Source of the DNA: Paulinella micropora
Lineage: Eukaryota > Cercozoa > Imbricatea > Euglyphida > Paulinellidae
Assembly: GCA_019918135.1 (NCBI GenBank)
Contig: WBZZ01005867.1
Span: 112,501 to 176,500 of the forward strand
Direction of reading: 5' to 3'
DNA: 64,000 nucleotides
This document shows positions 1 to 11,829 of this stretch, piece after piece. The notes beneath the pieces are model-generated. The model was given only the letters and a program-made list of their open reading frames with translations, did no database searches and was not told the origin of the DNA. Made by a program: the position numbers and the translations under genes. How positions within the stretch are numbered: position 1 is the stretch's first letter; each line of letters begins with the position of its first letter.

Positions 1-175
1 GAGCATATCACCCACCCAAATCTCCTCCCACAATCCTTCACACCATACCTATCGCTCACTTCTAAAAATAACAAAAATAAAAAATATAATAAAAACATAA
101 AAAACAACAATAATAATAAGAATAATAATAAGAATAACAATAAAAACAACAACACACACAACAATACACTCACAA

Positions 176-1179
176 TATATCACACCAACATCCACTCTCT
201 CAAAGCACATCATCAAGACCTAATCACACACCTACAACTCCTACCCTTCTAACCAGACATCATCATACTCACAGATAACTACATAACCCAACCAACCAGT
301 AAAAATGCATTCCCTTTCCCTACATACACAGCCAAACATCACATCGACATCTCAATATACTATAAAAGCAACATGCACATTACAATAGACGATAAACAAA
401 CTATATCGGACTCATGCAAAACTCCACTAACACTAAGAATATATAACAATAAACTTAAAAACAAACCAATACACACAATAATATGTATGTATAGACGCCC
501 ACTCGTAGACAAACAATTCATACATGAACTACAAAATAACATACACAGCATACTACACAAAACGCCTACAAGCACAATAACAGTAGTAGGTGACCTCAAC
601 TACAACCTATTAGACAACATACATAAACCACACACAGACCTTCAAAACCTAATGGTACATAACAACCTCTACACAACAATAACAAAAGCAACAAGGCACG
701 ACATGGTCCACACAACATCCCATACACTCATAGACATGATAATCACTAGCATCAATGCTAACATAGAAGCAAACATCATAAGCCCATGCATATCAGACCA
801 CCCCATATACGCAATAATACACACACATACAAGAAAACCAAACACAGACAACACACCCAGACTCACCAAAAACATATACGACAAAAATAAAGACACAATC
901 CTAGCAAACCTCAAAACACAGTTAGAATACATCACACAGGACAACACAGAAAGCAGCGACACAAACCAAAAGTTTAGAGACATACAAACAACAATAACAA
1001 AAGCCATAGAACACTTCGAACGAAAACCAAAGCAATGCAATAGAAGAAAAAGCTCGTGCAGCCCCATAATAAAGAGGCAAATAAGAAAAAAGCACATACT
1101 ATATAAAAATGGAGAGATAACACAACAACAGAAAACAAACAAGCATACAGGACACAGAGACACAAAGTCGACAAAATAA
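176..1179 (+). pseudogene. LINE endonuclease domain (broken)
   Basis: The N-terminal part reads from about 176 with the typical Asn-containing start (HTNIHSLKAHHQDL) and DIIILTDNY, which corresponds to the ETW motif region of APE-type endonucleases; a TAA lies between them near 249. A longer open stretch (373-1179) then shows VVGDLNYN (GDFN motif), TLIDMIIT (IDxI motif) and ISDHPIY (catalytic SDH). Such domains nick target DNA for target-primed reverse transcription. After the SDH the sequence becomes a basic linker. It is non-functional because of the stop and the missing N-terminus. Confidence 0.8.
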
Positions 1180-1204
1180 TACACAAAGCAAAAAAGACGA
1201 AGTT

Positions 1205-2651
1205 ATGAAGACGCTAGAAGAAAATAAAAACAACCCAAAAAAGCAACATAGAAAACTCAGAGAGTTAGTACCTAACAACAAACCACCGAGAGCGTCGCCA
1301 ACCACAATACAATACAACAACAAAACATACACAGACCCCATAGAAATAGCAAACGCACTCAACGATCATTACAAAACAATATGCAAAAAAACAAGCAACA
1401 GCATACCAACAACCGAACATAAACAACAACCAGAAGAGAAAGCGGAAGAAAACAAACAAACACATCCAAGCTTCAAACTACATAACACAACAGAAGACAT
1501 TGTAAACAAAACACTTAAAAACATAAACAGAGATAAAGCAGAGGACATATACAAAATAAAACCAACACTTATAAAAGACATGCACGCCTTCCTCGCACCT
1601 ATACTCACCAACCTCTTCAACAAAGCCATAAATGAAAATAAATACCCAGACGCACTCAAAACAACAAAAGTAATAGAACTATAGAAAGCCAGCGACACAA
1701 GCATGCCAGCCAACTACAGACCGATATCATCACTACCTATAATAGCTAAAGTATTTGACACAATAATAAATAAACAAATAATGGATCACCTAACAAAACA
1801 CAACATAATATCACATACACAATACGCATTTTGACCTAACAAGCACAACCATGACAGTCCAAACCATAATAAACCAAATACAAAAACATAAAGACAAAGA
1901 AGAGCTAGCACTAGCTCTCTATGTAGACCTCTCGAAAGCATACGATACAGTAGAGCATTCAAAGCTACTAGACAAACTTCGACGAAATTTTAATTTCAAC
2001 GAAGGTACAGTCCAGTTCTTTGCATCCTACTTCTCGAACCGCATTCAAGAAGTCCACACACAATATGCCAAGTCTCACAAACGCACCATCACACATGGCA
2101 TCCCGCAAGGCAGCACACTCTCCACCACCTTCTTCCTACTCTACATAAATGACATAATCAATATTATACAACAAGGGACAGTATACACATCCATATGCAG
2201 ACGACACCACACTCATAATAACAGCTAAAAATCCTAAAAATCTACAAGAAAAAACACAAACAGAAATAACGAAATTAATAAACTACTTCCACTCTAACAA
2301 CCTAGTACCCAACCCAACAAAAACAACATACACAATTTTCCATAAAACAAAACAAAATATCACAATAACAATAAACAACCATACCCTCGAGCAATGCCAA
2401 CACGCAAAACTCCTACGCATAACTCTACAACATAACCTTAAATATGACCAACATATTAACAACATAATCCGTAAACTCCAACCCACAATCAACTCATTAC
2501 TATATGCAAAAAAATATCTAAACATAAAACAAATGAAACAACTATATTATACACACATATACCCACACCTTATACAAAACATCTCCATCTGGGGGACGCA
2601 TGACAGCAAAAAGAAATATATACAACCACTCATAAAAATACATAAAAAATA
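1205..2651 (+). pseudogene. LINE reverse transcriptase domain (broken)
   Basis: RT motifs occur in order but in shifting frames: NYRPISSLP (fingers; just after a TAG at 1682), VDLSKAYDTVEHSKLLDKL (motif A), HGIPQGSTL (motif B), LLYINDI, then YADDTTLI (motif C catalytic DD, near 2192, in a different frame from motif B). The thumb follows with Y-H-S and SIWG. At least one TAG, one TGA/frame change near 1833 and one frameshift near 2190 prevent a full product. Downstream to 3048 there are more broken C-terminal remnants. Confidence 0.85.
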
Positions 2652-3048
2652 ATCAGAATAGTTGCAAAAACACATTACGCACATACAAAATCAATCCTAA
2701 ACCAACTCGAACTGCTTGACATCATCCACCTATACACCCTCCGTGTATGCATAGAAAATCACCCATTCATTTACCCTAAAACACATCTCAACAGACCACT
2801 CCACAACAACACTTTACACCAATCAATATCATACACTCATACAAAACCCGATACTCAACAAAAAGCAGCCTCTTTGTTAACCATAAAGACCCATACCTCA
2901 CCAAGATCTTTGCAGATCAATGGAAGTCAATCCCAAAACATATAACAGATGAAACAAAAATCAAACCATTCAAGAAAGCACTAACTGCATATCTACTAAA
3001 ACACCAACAAACATCATAGTACATATAACGTATGCACACACGCGGAAG

Positions 3049-3099
<51 letters not shown>

Positions 3100-3112
3100 T
3101 AGGGGGGGGGGG
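3049..3112 (+). repeat. Poly(A) tail followed by G homopolymer
   Basis: An uninterrupted A run of about 49 nt ends the LINE, followed by GATA and an 11-nt G run. The A run marks the 3' terminus of the retrotransposed copy. The G run belongs to the homopolymer-rich flank. Confidence 0.9.
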
Positions 3113-3189
3113 AGGAGAAGAACACTGGGCTTGCTCCTGAAGAAGAACTATCCGAATCAATCGACGTATATGGTCAACCACGCCTCCCA

Positions 3190-3577
3190 ACTCCCCCCCA
3201 CCCCCCCCCCCCCCCCCCCTCTCTCTCTTTTACTCTTTTCTGTGAAAAAAGAAAAGAGAGGGGGGGGCCGCCACACATACGACTACACCTTTACAATTAC
3301 ATAACCATAACATAGCATAATAATATATATCACCGCGCAACATATCTAAGCAAAAAATATTAATTTTAATAACTATAATACAATATCAACAACTTCCACC
3401 CCCCTCCCACCCCTTTTTCTTTTATTCTTTTTCTAGAAAAAAGAAAAGAGAGGGGGCCGCCACACATGACTACACCTTTACAATTACATATCCATAACAT
3501 AGCATAATAACATATATCACCGCGCAACATATCTAAGCAAAAATATAAATTTTAATAACTATAATATAATATTAATA
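3190..3577. repeat. Tandem direct duplication (~170 bp x2) with homopolymers
   Basis: Two copies (about 3220-3388 and 3411-3577) share a hairpin-forming CTCTTTT...AAAAGAGAGGGG block, then CCGCCACACAT, a stretch ending CATAACATAGCATAATAA, and CACCGCGCAACATATCTAAG. A C-run of about 18 nt precedes the first copy. No ORF is credible here; 3578-3853 likewise holds only AT-rich sequence with a perfect 17-nt palindrome (AATACTAATTTAGTATT) near 3590. Confidence 0.8.
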
Positions 3578-3853
3578 CTGAGCCGCTGAATACTAATTTA
3601 GTATTTAATATCTTCCTTAATACGCTCAACTGAATAACTAGGTTCCCACCTTTGATAAAGGTATAACTTACTAGCTATATTTTTCACGTGGAAGTTCCCT
3701 GAGTCCAATTGTAAAAATTATTCTCTCAATAAAAACGAAGAAGAAGGGGGCGATAGCCACGCGAGTAAGGGGGAAAAAAAGTTTTACTTTTTGCTTTTCT
3801 CCTTGGACGATCGGCAAAAATTGGTGGCACCGGATCAGCCATAACGATATTTT

Positions 3854-4183
3854 TTACTGATCAGCTAATTGGAGGGATTTTAAATATTCAATATTAGGAT
3901 TTGTTTCTTTCTGCTTCTCTTTAAGATATTCTCCTTTGTATTTATCCAATACTACTTTATTAATTTCTCTGTATTTCTTTTGTTGCTCTTGGATCTTATC
4001 TCTATTTTTCTTATAATATTCCCTTCGTTGTTTATTTATCTTATCTTTATTTACTTCTCTATATTTCCTCTGTTGCTCTTTAATTTTCTCCTTATTATTT
4101 TCTACTTACTTTGCTCTATATCGTTGCCTCCTTGGATCAGGGAGATTAAACACATCCTTTATTTCCTCTATTGTGAAACTCAT
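3854..4183 (-). pseudogene. Charged coiled-coil repeat protein, one in-frame stop
   Basis: Reading from the ATG at 4183, 110 codons run to TAA with a single in-frame TAA at 4106-4108 (codon 26). The translation is a chain of short Lys/Tyr/Asn-rich helical repeats (KEKIKEQQRKYREVNK, then RREYYKKNRDK), the same style as the tail of the GIY-YIG protein at 14227-14933. This repeat type is common in large DNA viruses and related elements. It fills the segment of the left TIR that has no counterpart on the right. Function unknown. Confidence 0.6.
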
Positions 4184-4648
4184 TATATATACGATGAATA
4201 GTATATGCTTAATACATAATTCAATGATCGAATATAAAAGCAGGCGAGACAAAAATAATCTTGTTTGTGTTGTGTCCGACCTGTCCTACCCCTGTCCTAC
4301 CTTAAATTTTAAATGTCAGACACTTTTTAAGTATTAAATTTCTGTATTTATTATATTATTCTTCTTCCTATTATCTAAATTTTATAGTGTCCGGGGTGTC
4401 AGACCTTTTATTAAGAAATAATAAAAAATTACCTCTCCCTTTTTTTCACAATAAGGAAAAAAAATCTGACCAGGGGGGGTAGGACTCGGACGTCGGCCAC
4501 TCATTAATACTAACAAAAATATTCTCTCTCAGATTGCTACTATTAACAACAACTGGCCTGGTCGTTTTTAACAACATTTATGAAGAATATCGGGGGTAAT
4601 GGCGATTTTTAATATAAGGTAATTAAAATAATATAATTATATATATAA

Positions 4649-4885
4649 ATGACACATAATGCCAAGGACACCTCAGTTACTAAGGAAGAAGTATTTCAAC
4701 GGAGAATGGAAAGGGCGAAAGCATTTTTGAAGGCTCATCCTGATAAGAATAGGGCGAACGCGAAGGCATACTATTCTAAGAACCAAGAGAAAATAAAATT
4801 ATTGCGGAAGGAGAAATACGAAAAACAAAAAGCGGACTTACTTGAATTAAGTGCTTTTCGTAATAATATGCTAAATAATATATAA
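4649..4885 (+). CDS. Small basic helical protein, TIR copy 1
   Basis: This 78-residue protein is dominated by Lys/Arg/Glu. It has RAKAFLKAHPDKNR, then AYYSKNQEKIKLLRKEKYEK, and a C-terminal LELSAF. It is probably a single long helix that could bind nucleic acid. A near-identical protein is encoded by the right TIR at 31275-31502, and conservation of both frames suggests both were coding when the TIRs diverged. The upstream run ATAATTATATATATAA directly before ATG is the AT-rich leader typical of genes in this element. Function unknown. Confidence 0.7.
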   Translation: MTHNAKDTSVTKEEVFQRRMERAKAFLKAHPDKNRANAKAYYSKNQEKIKLLRKEKYEKQKADLLELSAFRNNMLNNI

Positions 4886-4932
4886 TTTATTTTATATATT
4901 CTCATAAAAATATATATACTATTATATAAACC

Positions 4933-5168
4933 ATGGACACCTCTCACCGCCGATCGTATTGGATGTATGACTTCATTTGGATTACGTAAATGGAAATTAC
5001 TTCTTAAATCTGGTTAATGCTGTTTCATTCGTGTCGCCCGATGGAAAGTGGAACACGAACGACTGGACTCTGAACTTGTGGAAAGTATAGAAAACGGAGA
5101 AGAACAATATTAATGTTGTTCGCACGAGATTTCAAAGAATTACATTATAAAAAATGTAAAAAACTGAA
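4933..5168 (+). pseudogene. Broken copy of DTSH-type small gene
   Basis: It starts MDTSHRRSYWMY and is then interrupted by a deletion and a TAA, relative to the intact 76-residue copy on the right TIR (31003-31233). Further on, the shared segment SFVSPDGKWNT is in another frame. The protein family is not recognised. It sits immediately upstream of the Cys-rich gene in both TIRs. Confidence 0.6.
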
Positions 5169-5173
5169 ACGAA

Positions 5174-5440
5174 ATGGTGCTGGGATCTGAATGTATCAAG
5201 CGGTTTAAGAATGATAAAATGAACGAAGGCCTATCGTTGCTTATTCGGACCCTTGACAATCCAAACATTAAATTCTGTTGCTATTGTAATAGTAATAGGG
5301 CTATTCCAAACAAGATCGTAGAAAAATATCAGAACAGAGACAAGTATTATCATAAGACCTGCCTCATAAAGAAATTAAAGTATTGTGAATTTTGTGGGGA
5401 ATTCAAAAGATTTATTAAATGCGGATGCTTGAATAAGTAA
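5174..5440 (+). CDS. Small zinc-binding protein, TIR copy 1
   Basis: This 88-residue protein has paired metal-ligand motifs: CCYC near residue 35, YYHKTC near 59, CEFC near 70 and CGC near the C-terminus. That spacing (C-x2-C, H-x3-C, C-x2-C, C-x-C) suggests two zinc sites. The N-terminus (ECIKRFKNDKMNEGLSLL) looks helical. The right TIR copy (30722-30988) has one ligand Cys changed to a stop, so this is the intact version. Role unknown; zinc-ribbon proteins of such elements are often DNA-binding or transcription-related, which is inference. Confidence 0.72.
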   Translation: MVLGSECIKRFKNDKMNEGLSLLIRTLDNPNIKFCCYCNSNRAIPNKIVEKYQNRDKYYHKTCLIKKLKYCEFCGEFKRFIKCGCLNK

Positions 5441-5569
5441 AAAAAAAGAAATCATTTTTTTCGTATAAAGATATATGAAAAATTATAATTACATATTAAG
5501 GATAGTGTTGTTAAGATATATAGAATAATTAATTTATTTTTATTGAAAAAATCCGAGCGACTATATAAC

Positions 5570-7999
5570 ATGACCGCACCGACACTGACCAATGAGCAAT
5601 GGTGTTGGAAACAAGAAGAAGCACTGAGTGATAAACCGCAAGATGTGGTTCTTATTAAGTGGGGAAACAAACAATTCACCACTATGCCATACCAAGATAA
5701 TTTCGGGGCATTGATTAAAAAAACACCAGATAAACAAAAGCAATACTATGAAGTATTAATGGAAAACAAACCCCAGCGAATGTTTGCCTACATTGATGGC
5801 GATGAATTATCAATCTCGCGAGAAAAAATGTATGAGCGATGGAACACGCTTATGGAAAATGTATTAACTAATGTATGCTTGAAGTATAATCCTAAAAAAG
5901 CAAAATACTTGGATGCAAGTAAGAATGCTAAAATGTCGTGCCAGTTATGGCTTGGTGTCTGAAAACTGCGAAACACAAAAAGAGTTCTGGAAATACGTGG
6001 AAGTGGTGATTGAAAAAGATTATCCCGACCTCTGTTTCACATTTGAACGAGCCGACAAGAATATTGATTTGCGGACTATACTTGATATTTCTGTGTATAA
6101 CAAAAATAGAGCTTTCCGCACTATCTACTCTCATAAAGATGGTAGCGACCGCGTTTTGCTTCCGTATTCATACACACCAAAAACAAACACCTTGAAACTG
6201 CTTCAAGATGTAGAGATAGATGATTATTTTATTACGCGACCAGATGATGATACATTTTACAATATCAGAATTCCCTAATATACAACCTTGAAACGATATC
6301 AGCATATCACATTGGAAGAAATATACGAAATTATACTCAGCAAAATACCAAATGTAGAAATTGTTGAAAAAAAGCAGAGAATGTTTATTTTAAAAACCAT
6401 AGGGACACGAATATGTATTATAAATGGGGAAGAAAATAAAAGCGATAATTGCTATGTGGTATGGAGAAGAGACGGGCTGTATTTCTACTGCCACGATAGT
6501 AATTGCGAGGGTAAAGGTATAAAAATTCACTAACTATCGCCCCCCGTCGTCCGTAATATCAACACGATTGAAGATTTGCGACGACTTGCCGACGAATGTA
6601 ATAATTTGGAAAAATTCACAGAGTTGATAGCTACTGCTTTGGCTTGGATGAATAAATCATATACTTTTGCTAACTTAGCAAAGCCTACCATAATTGAAGA
6701 ATATGTTGATTCCAAAGGTAAGCAGGTATTTCGCTACAAGACGGAATCAGCAATGGAATCATTCTTCAAAAACGAGAGAGTAAAGACTAACTTATCAAAG
6801 GAGTGGATAGCACTGAGAAAAAACCCCGCCACATTGAATGTTGTTGATTTGTATAAAATGTGAACCACACACCCGAAAAGACGCGAAGTAAATAATGTAA
6901 TCTTTGATCCAAAAGCATACTTTGATAACGACAAACAAGGGTTTTATAATTTAAGTGTTTTGAAATTCCAGCGGACACATTAGAAGACGTGAAATCATTT
7001 ACGGCGGAAGAAGAAAAAAATGAAGCATCCTTTCAACATATCTTAAACAGATTCTGTGGAGGAAGACAAGACATATATAAAAAGGTGCTTGATATGTTTG
7101 CGAGCATTTACCAAAAACCATGGCAAAAACTTCATTTATCATTATTTTTGACAAGCAATGAACAAGCAGGAAAAGGTATTATTCTTGAAATATTCAAAGA
7201 CATAATAGGTGCAGATTATTATTTCCAGCCGTCCGATGTTAAAGAAATATTAGGTGATTTTAATGCCCAACTCGCAAAAGCAACCGTAGTATTTATGGAC
7301 GAAATGGTTTGGGGTGGTGATAAAGAACGAGCGGGAACAATTAAGAAACTCGTATCAGAAAACACGCTCACTCTTAAACAAAAATATTTACCAAATCTAA
7401 CACTAGAAAATATGTTATTTCTAGTCCTTGCTTCAAACGAAGAATGGGTAGTCCCAGCGGGCACCACTGAGCAACGATGGCTTGTCCTTGAAGTTTCTGA
7501 TGAACTTGCACTCATGAAAACAGACGAAAAGAGAAAAGTGATTGCGGATATCAGATCTATCGACAGGCAACGACTGATGAAGTTTCTTCTTGAACGAGAC
7601 CTCAGCGAGTTTAACGACCGCGAAACAATCATTACAAAGGGTCTGCGAGAACAAAAAGTGAAATCTCTTTCAAAATTAAGAAAGTCGTGGTTGGATTGCT
7701 TGAACTTATAATATATTACTAATAAAATACCAGAAATTCATTTTGGTAAAGAGGTATCAAAGAAAGCATTATACGATACATATAAAGCAAATGTAAATGA
7801 TCCGCACACTTCACAAGTCAGTTTCTGGACTAATTTAAGAAAACTGATGCCAGGTGTGGTAGAAAAGAAGAAAACAATGGAAAAATGTATAAGAATTAAA
7901 TATGTAGATTTACCAACCTTAGAAGAATGTAAAAATGAATGGAAGGTTATTTATGGTGATAATGAATGGACTTTTGACGACGACAATGACGATGAATAA
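5570..7999 (+). pseudogene. Primase-superfamily 3 helicase (D5-like), broken
   Basis: The N-terminal half resembles archaeo-eukaryotic primases of large DNA viruses: FAYIDGDE (motif I acidic residues) and DISVYNKNRAFRTIYSHKDG (the VYxxNRxxR motif III). A small Cys segment (CHDSNC) follows. The C-terminal half is an SF3 helicase: SNEQAGKGI (Walker A), VVFMDEMVWGGD (Walker B), LVLASNEEW (motif C, sensor Asn) and EQRWLVLEV. Interruptions include a frameshift near 5940, TAA at 6276, TAA at 6531, TGA at 6861, a frameshift near 6960 and TAA at 7709. A winged-helix-like tail ending in an Asp/Glu run completes the gene at 7999. It would have driven replication of the element; this copy cannot make it whole. 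Confidence 0.85.
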
Positions 8000-8040
8000 A
8001 TTATATAAAACTGATTTTTTTTGTTATGCTTATATATAAC

Positions 8041-8714
8041 ATGTCATCAACCAAAAAAGATTATCTGAGCCAAATAGAAAAATAGACTCATCTAAGTAGC
8101 GATATAAAACTGCCAACAAGTAAATCGCTTACAACTGATATCGTCGCATTTTATGAAAAATACCGACCCGAAGTTAATGAGAAGAGTGATAATGTTGAAG
8201 TTTTATTGCCTTCTTCCGATATGATGAAAAAATTCTTTGATAATGAACCAGAAACAACAGAAGACTCCAACGTAATTGAAGATGCGACCTTTGGTCAGGA
8301 AACAGGCATCACCGAAATCAAGGCTAATGTAGGAGAAGAATTAGCAAAAAAAGAATTGCCCGTTTTAGAAGCAAAGGAGGAGCCCGCACCAACGAAGGAA
8401 AAGAAAACACCTATTAAAGCAAAGATAAATCCACCCGAGAGCGGATATAGTTGCTATGAAATAAAATAACGACACATTTGAAAGTATCAAAAGACCCTTT
8501 TAATTTCTTATACATGAAAGTGGAAGACCGCACAACGATGCAGGAATATATGAAGAAATAGCGCGAGAGTAGATACGCACACATACCACCAGACCAACGT
8601 CCTATTCTTAAATATGGTAAGTTAGATTATAAGACATTTTTCCGCGATGTCTTATCTCAACACGAGGGCAAACTAACAACATTAAAAGATATGTATGACA
8701 GGTTTCATATGTAA
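8041..8714 (+). pseudogene. Unknown element protein, duplicated block copy A
   Basis: The gene begins MSSTKKDYLSQIEK and then has TAG at 8083, where copy B has TTG. A frameshift near 8466 separates the acidic/Lys-rich middle (KEKKTPIKAK) from the conserved C-terminus (RYAHIPPDQRPILKYGKLDY, then KDMYDRFHM). Copy B (15881-16524) is broken at different places, so the ancestral gene was functional, about 220 residues. The leader ATGCTTATATATAACATG is shared with copy B. Its position after the helicase in both copies suggests replication or early packaging, but function is unknown. Confidence 0.68.
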
Positions 8715-9333
8715 TCTGCGGTCAGTGCTATGTCTCTCATAACATCAATATTAAAATATGATGGTTTAAAAGATACATAATCCGCAGATGCTGTTTTATA
8801 ATATGCTTCAATGTTATTGGAGCATCTGTCGCGTATGTCAGTAAAACCTCATTAGTTGTATTTCCAGAAATTCGTATTATTGTATTATTGGTGGTGTCCG
8901 CGGGGTTTGGACAGGTCATCAACCATATAATTTTCATTTGGACTCCATATCTTTGAATTAGCCATATACAATCAAAAGATTTATACTAAATGGCGGTTGT
9001 ATAATTTAGCACTTCGCTGTAAAAGTCATCAACATTAGTGCCATCCGTTTTATGAAACCAGAACTGAAAAGTTCCTATTCCAGACGGGGCGGGCAGATTT
9101 AAAGACCCACGAAAAGCAACTTTAATAAAATAACCATAACCTAAATGAGATATTGTTTCGCTACCATATCCGCCCGTGCAAAGAGTAGTGAATGTGGAAC
9201 TTTCCATCCACGATCTAAGGTCAAGACCAACGTAAGCATTTTGAATGTTTCTCGTGAATGTTGGAGTAGCGGTGACGGCGATTGTCTTAGTATCTATTGA
9301 CTGCTGTTCTTGTGATCGGCCAAACATATTCAT
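8705..9333 (-). pseudogene. Beta-rich structural-type protein, block copy A
   Basis: The protein starts MNMFGRSQEQQS and continues with a beta-rich, Gly/Thr-rich body (YVGLDLRSWMESSTF, GYGYFIKVAFRGSLNLPAP, FQFWFHKTDGTN). A TAG at 8986 interrupts it where copy B has GAG, and a frameshift follows near 8850. It ends at 8705, overlapping the 3' end of the convergent gene by 10 nt. Composition and pairing with the fibre gene across a shared divergent promoter suggest a virion surface protein, perhaps a fibre base or minor capsid jelly roll; this is inference. Confidence 0.65.
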
Positions 9334-9382
9334 ATATTTTTAAAACTATATATACTACGATATGAAATAATTGTATTAAATT
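9334..9382. promoter_or_regulatory. Divergent promoter region, copy A
   Basis: This 49-bp AT-rich spacer separates the leftward structural gene from the rightward fibre gene. It contains TTTTTAAAACTATATATACT and ACGATATGAAATAATTGTAT, conserved almost base for base in the second copy (17145-17191). Conservation across diverged duplicates supports a regulatory role. The exact elements are not assignable. Confidence 0.5.
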
Positions 9383-10994
9383 ATGAACCATTTAGGCAAT
9401 CCTTGGACTTATCACTTGTATGGTTCTGTCATAGTGGGTGAAGATTTAGAAATTGATGGTGTATTATATGGCGATCACATTGAAGCAAACTCAATACAAG
9501 CAAAAACGGATGATATAACAATATCCTCGCGAAATAATAACTCCTCTTTGTTGATATCTGATACTGGTTATGTATCAATTAATAATGAATATGACTTACC
9601 AATAGCGGACGGCAAGGCGAACCAAGTATTAAAAACGGATAGGTTAGGTAATACTTCATTTGCTACATTAACTTCAAGTTTTATAAGCGATTTTGAACTG
9701 GATAAATTAACGGATGTAGTCATAACAGCACCAATCGCTGCAAATAGTTATCTCACATATAACACGATAAACTGGGTAAATAAAACATTTCCACTAAATT
9801 TTGATGAGTTTGGTAATATTAATATGGGTGGTTATTTGAATATAACAGGCGTCAATCTGCTAAACACGAAAGATGTGGATACTTGGATATCAGAGCACGA
9901 GGCGAATAATGATAAAGTGTCAGCAGATGGTTCAATTAATACACACAGCGATGTGACCATAACAGGCACACCATTGGACAATCAATTGCTTATTTATAGC
10001 ACGGGTCAATGGAGAAATACAACTTCCCCTTTTCTTAGATTAGACGGCACAGCTAGTATGACGGGCGGATTAAACATGAATAGCCAAAACATTACGAATG
10101 TAGGCTCACTAAATGGTAGAGTTGTTTCAACTTTATTTACAGAGCACGATGCGAACAAGGCGAAAGTATCGGCAGATGGTTCAATAGACACACACAGCGA
10201 TGTATTAATAACAGGCACACCCGCAGATAATCAATTGGTTATTTATAGCACTGGGCAATGGAGAAATGTGACATCTCCTTTTCTGCGACTTGATGGAACA
10301 GCCAGTATGACGGCTGGATTAAATATGGGAGGATTTACAATTACAAATGTAGGTAATGTTGATGGGCTTGATATTTCCGCCCTTGATACCGCAGTAGTTA
10401 AACTAACAGGAGACCAAACAAGCGGATGTAATAAAACATTCAGCAACCAGATTTCAATGGGCACTAATCTGGTTCCAACATTAGCAGACCATGTGGCTAA
10501 TAAAAAATATATTGATGACAATTGTGTGAAATTAACAACAGACCAAACCATAGGAGGTAATAAAACATTTACACTCGGTTTAACCGCAAACGATAAAATA
10601 ACAATAGCACAAGATAAACCATTAATCATAGGAAGAGCGACACAAGGAGTAAGTGTTCCAAATGGATTAGAATTGTATGGGACAGGAGCAAACATATCTG
10701 GGCAGCACATACAAGTATTCACGACCACTGATGCTAATTATCCAATCTTTCAACAACTAAACTGGGGGCACGACGATATTAAATTTTCTTTTGATGCTTA
10801 TTATTCTGGTGTGCTAGTTGGTTATCCGCACATGCTACTTCAAATTATCAGATTTCAAAAAAAAATGGAGGTAAATTAAACTTTTTATATGGCGCGAATG
10901 TAGCGGTAGGAGGTAATTTAACTTGGACTACGGCACTTGCTCTGAACAATGCGGGTTTATTAACAACAAAACCAATTACGGCGAGTGGAGCAAT

Positions 10995-11273
10995 ACACAG
11001 CCAAACGATACCCCTCCCATACCCGGGTATCATACCCCAAGGCCCCATACCCCCATCTTCCCCCCCCCCCCCCCCCCCCAACCACCCCCGCCATTCATCC
11101 CACCCCCCATGCCCCTCGGAGGGGGAGGGGGGGTGGGGGGGTTTCATACTCCAGGGGTATGGGGGGATGAATGGCGGGGGTGGTTGGGGGGGGGTGGGGC
11201 AAGATGGGGGTATCATACCCCAGTGTGTCATACCCGGGTATGGGAGGGGTATCATTTGGCTGTGATAACAGCA
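10995..11273. repeat. GC-rich foldback insertion inside fibre A
   Basis: A ~280-bp palindromic segment interrupts the AT-rich fibre gene. The arms share CAGCCAAA(C/T)GATACCCC, CCCATACCCGGGTAT, ATACCCCCATCTT, CCAACCACCCCCGCCATTCAT and ATGCCCCT-like blocks in inverted order around a G/C-rich centre near 11120-11145. It includes C runs of about 18 nt. The insertion keeps the reading frame open, adding Pro/Gly-rich sequence between TASGAIHS and AVITANAGVS. Fibre B has no counterpart. It looks like a foldback/MITE-type element with host-like composition. Confidence 0.82.
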
Positions 11274-11829
11274 AATGCGGGAGTATCAACGACCACATTA
11301 ACAACAACCGACAATATAGTAGTTGGAACGGGAAAAAGTATTTTCATTGATAGAAGCGGAACAACGATTAATAATAAACTGGTTTTATGGGATGGAGGAA
11401 CACCATCAATAACTGCTTTTCTCGGATTTGGTGTTTCTAGTCAAACTTTGCTTTATAATGTTAATGCTTCAACTGATAGCCATGTATTTTATTATGGAGG
11501 GTCAAATGAATTATTTAGAATTAACAACACAGCGATTACGGCTTCAAAATCAATAATAGCGAATGGAGGACTAAATATGAATAGTCAAAATATAACAAAT
11601 GTGGGCTCACTAAATGGTAGAGTTGTTTCAACTTTATTTACAGAGCACGATGCGAACAATGCAAAAGTGTCAGCAGATGGGACAATTGATACACACAGCG
11701 ATGTCGTAATTACAACACCCGTGAATGGGCAATTATTGACATATAATGGCACAAACTGGGTGAATTCCACTGGGACACTATCGTTCCTTGCTTTAACGGG
11801 TGGGACGATGTCGGGTGATATTAATATAT

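Larger units (their letters stand above)
1..3097 (+). mobile_element. Degenerate non-LTR (LINE) retrotransposon
   Basis: The segment carries, in order, an APE-type endonuclease remnant, a reverse transcriptase remnant and a poly(A) tail, which is the layout of LINEs of the CR1/Jockey/L2 type. The strand is very A/C-rich, giving Thr/Asn/Lys/His-rich translations. The 5' end probably lies outside the window because the endonuclease begins near 160 with no complete upstream ORF. Stops and frameshifts interrupt both domains, so the copy is dead. The clade assignment is inference from motif order only. Confidence 0.88.
3838..5811 (+). repeat. Left terminal inverted repeat
   Basis: It matches the reverse complement of 30337-31946 over small genes, intergenic T-rich blocks (for example CTTTTTTTGTTATT-like and CCTCTCC motifs) and the first ~80 codons of the primase. 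Divergence with indels is obvious. The left copy holds an extra ~330-bp insert (3854-4183) between the terminal 18-nt motif and GATGAAT, absent on the right. The inner end is near 5811, inside the primase gene, where the two copies stop matching after GATGGCGATGAATT. Confidence 0.82.
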
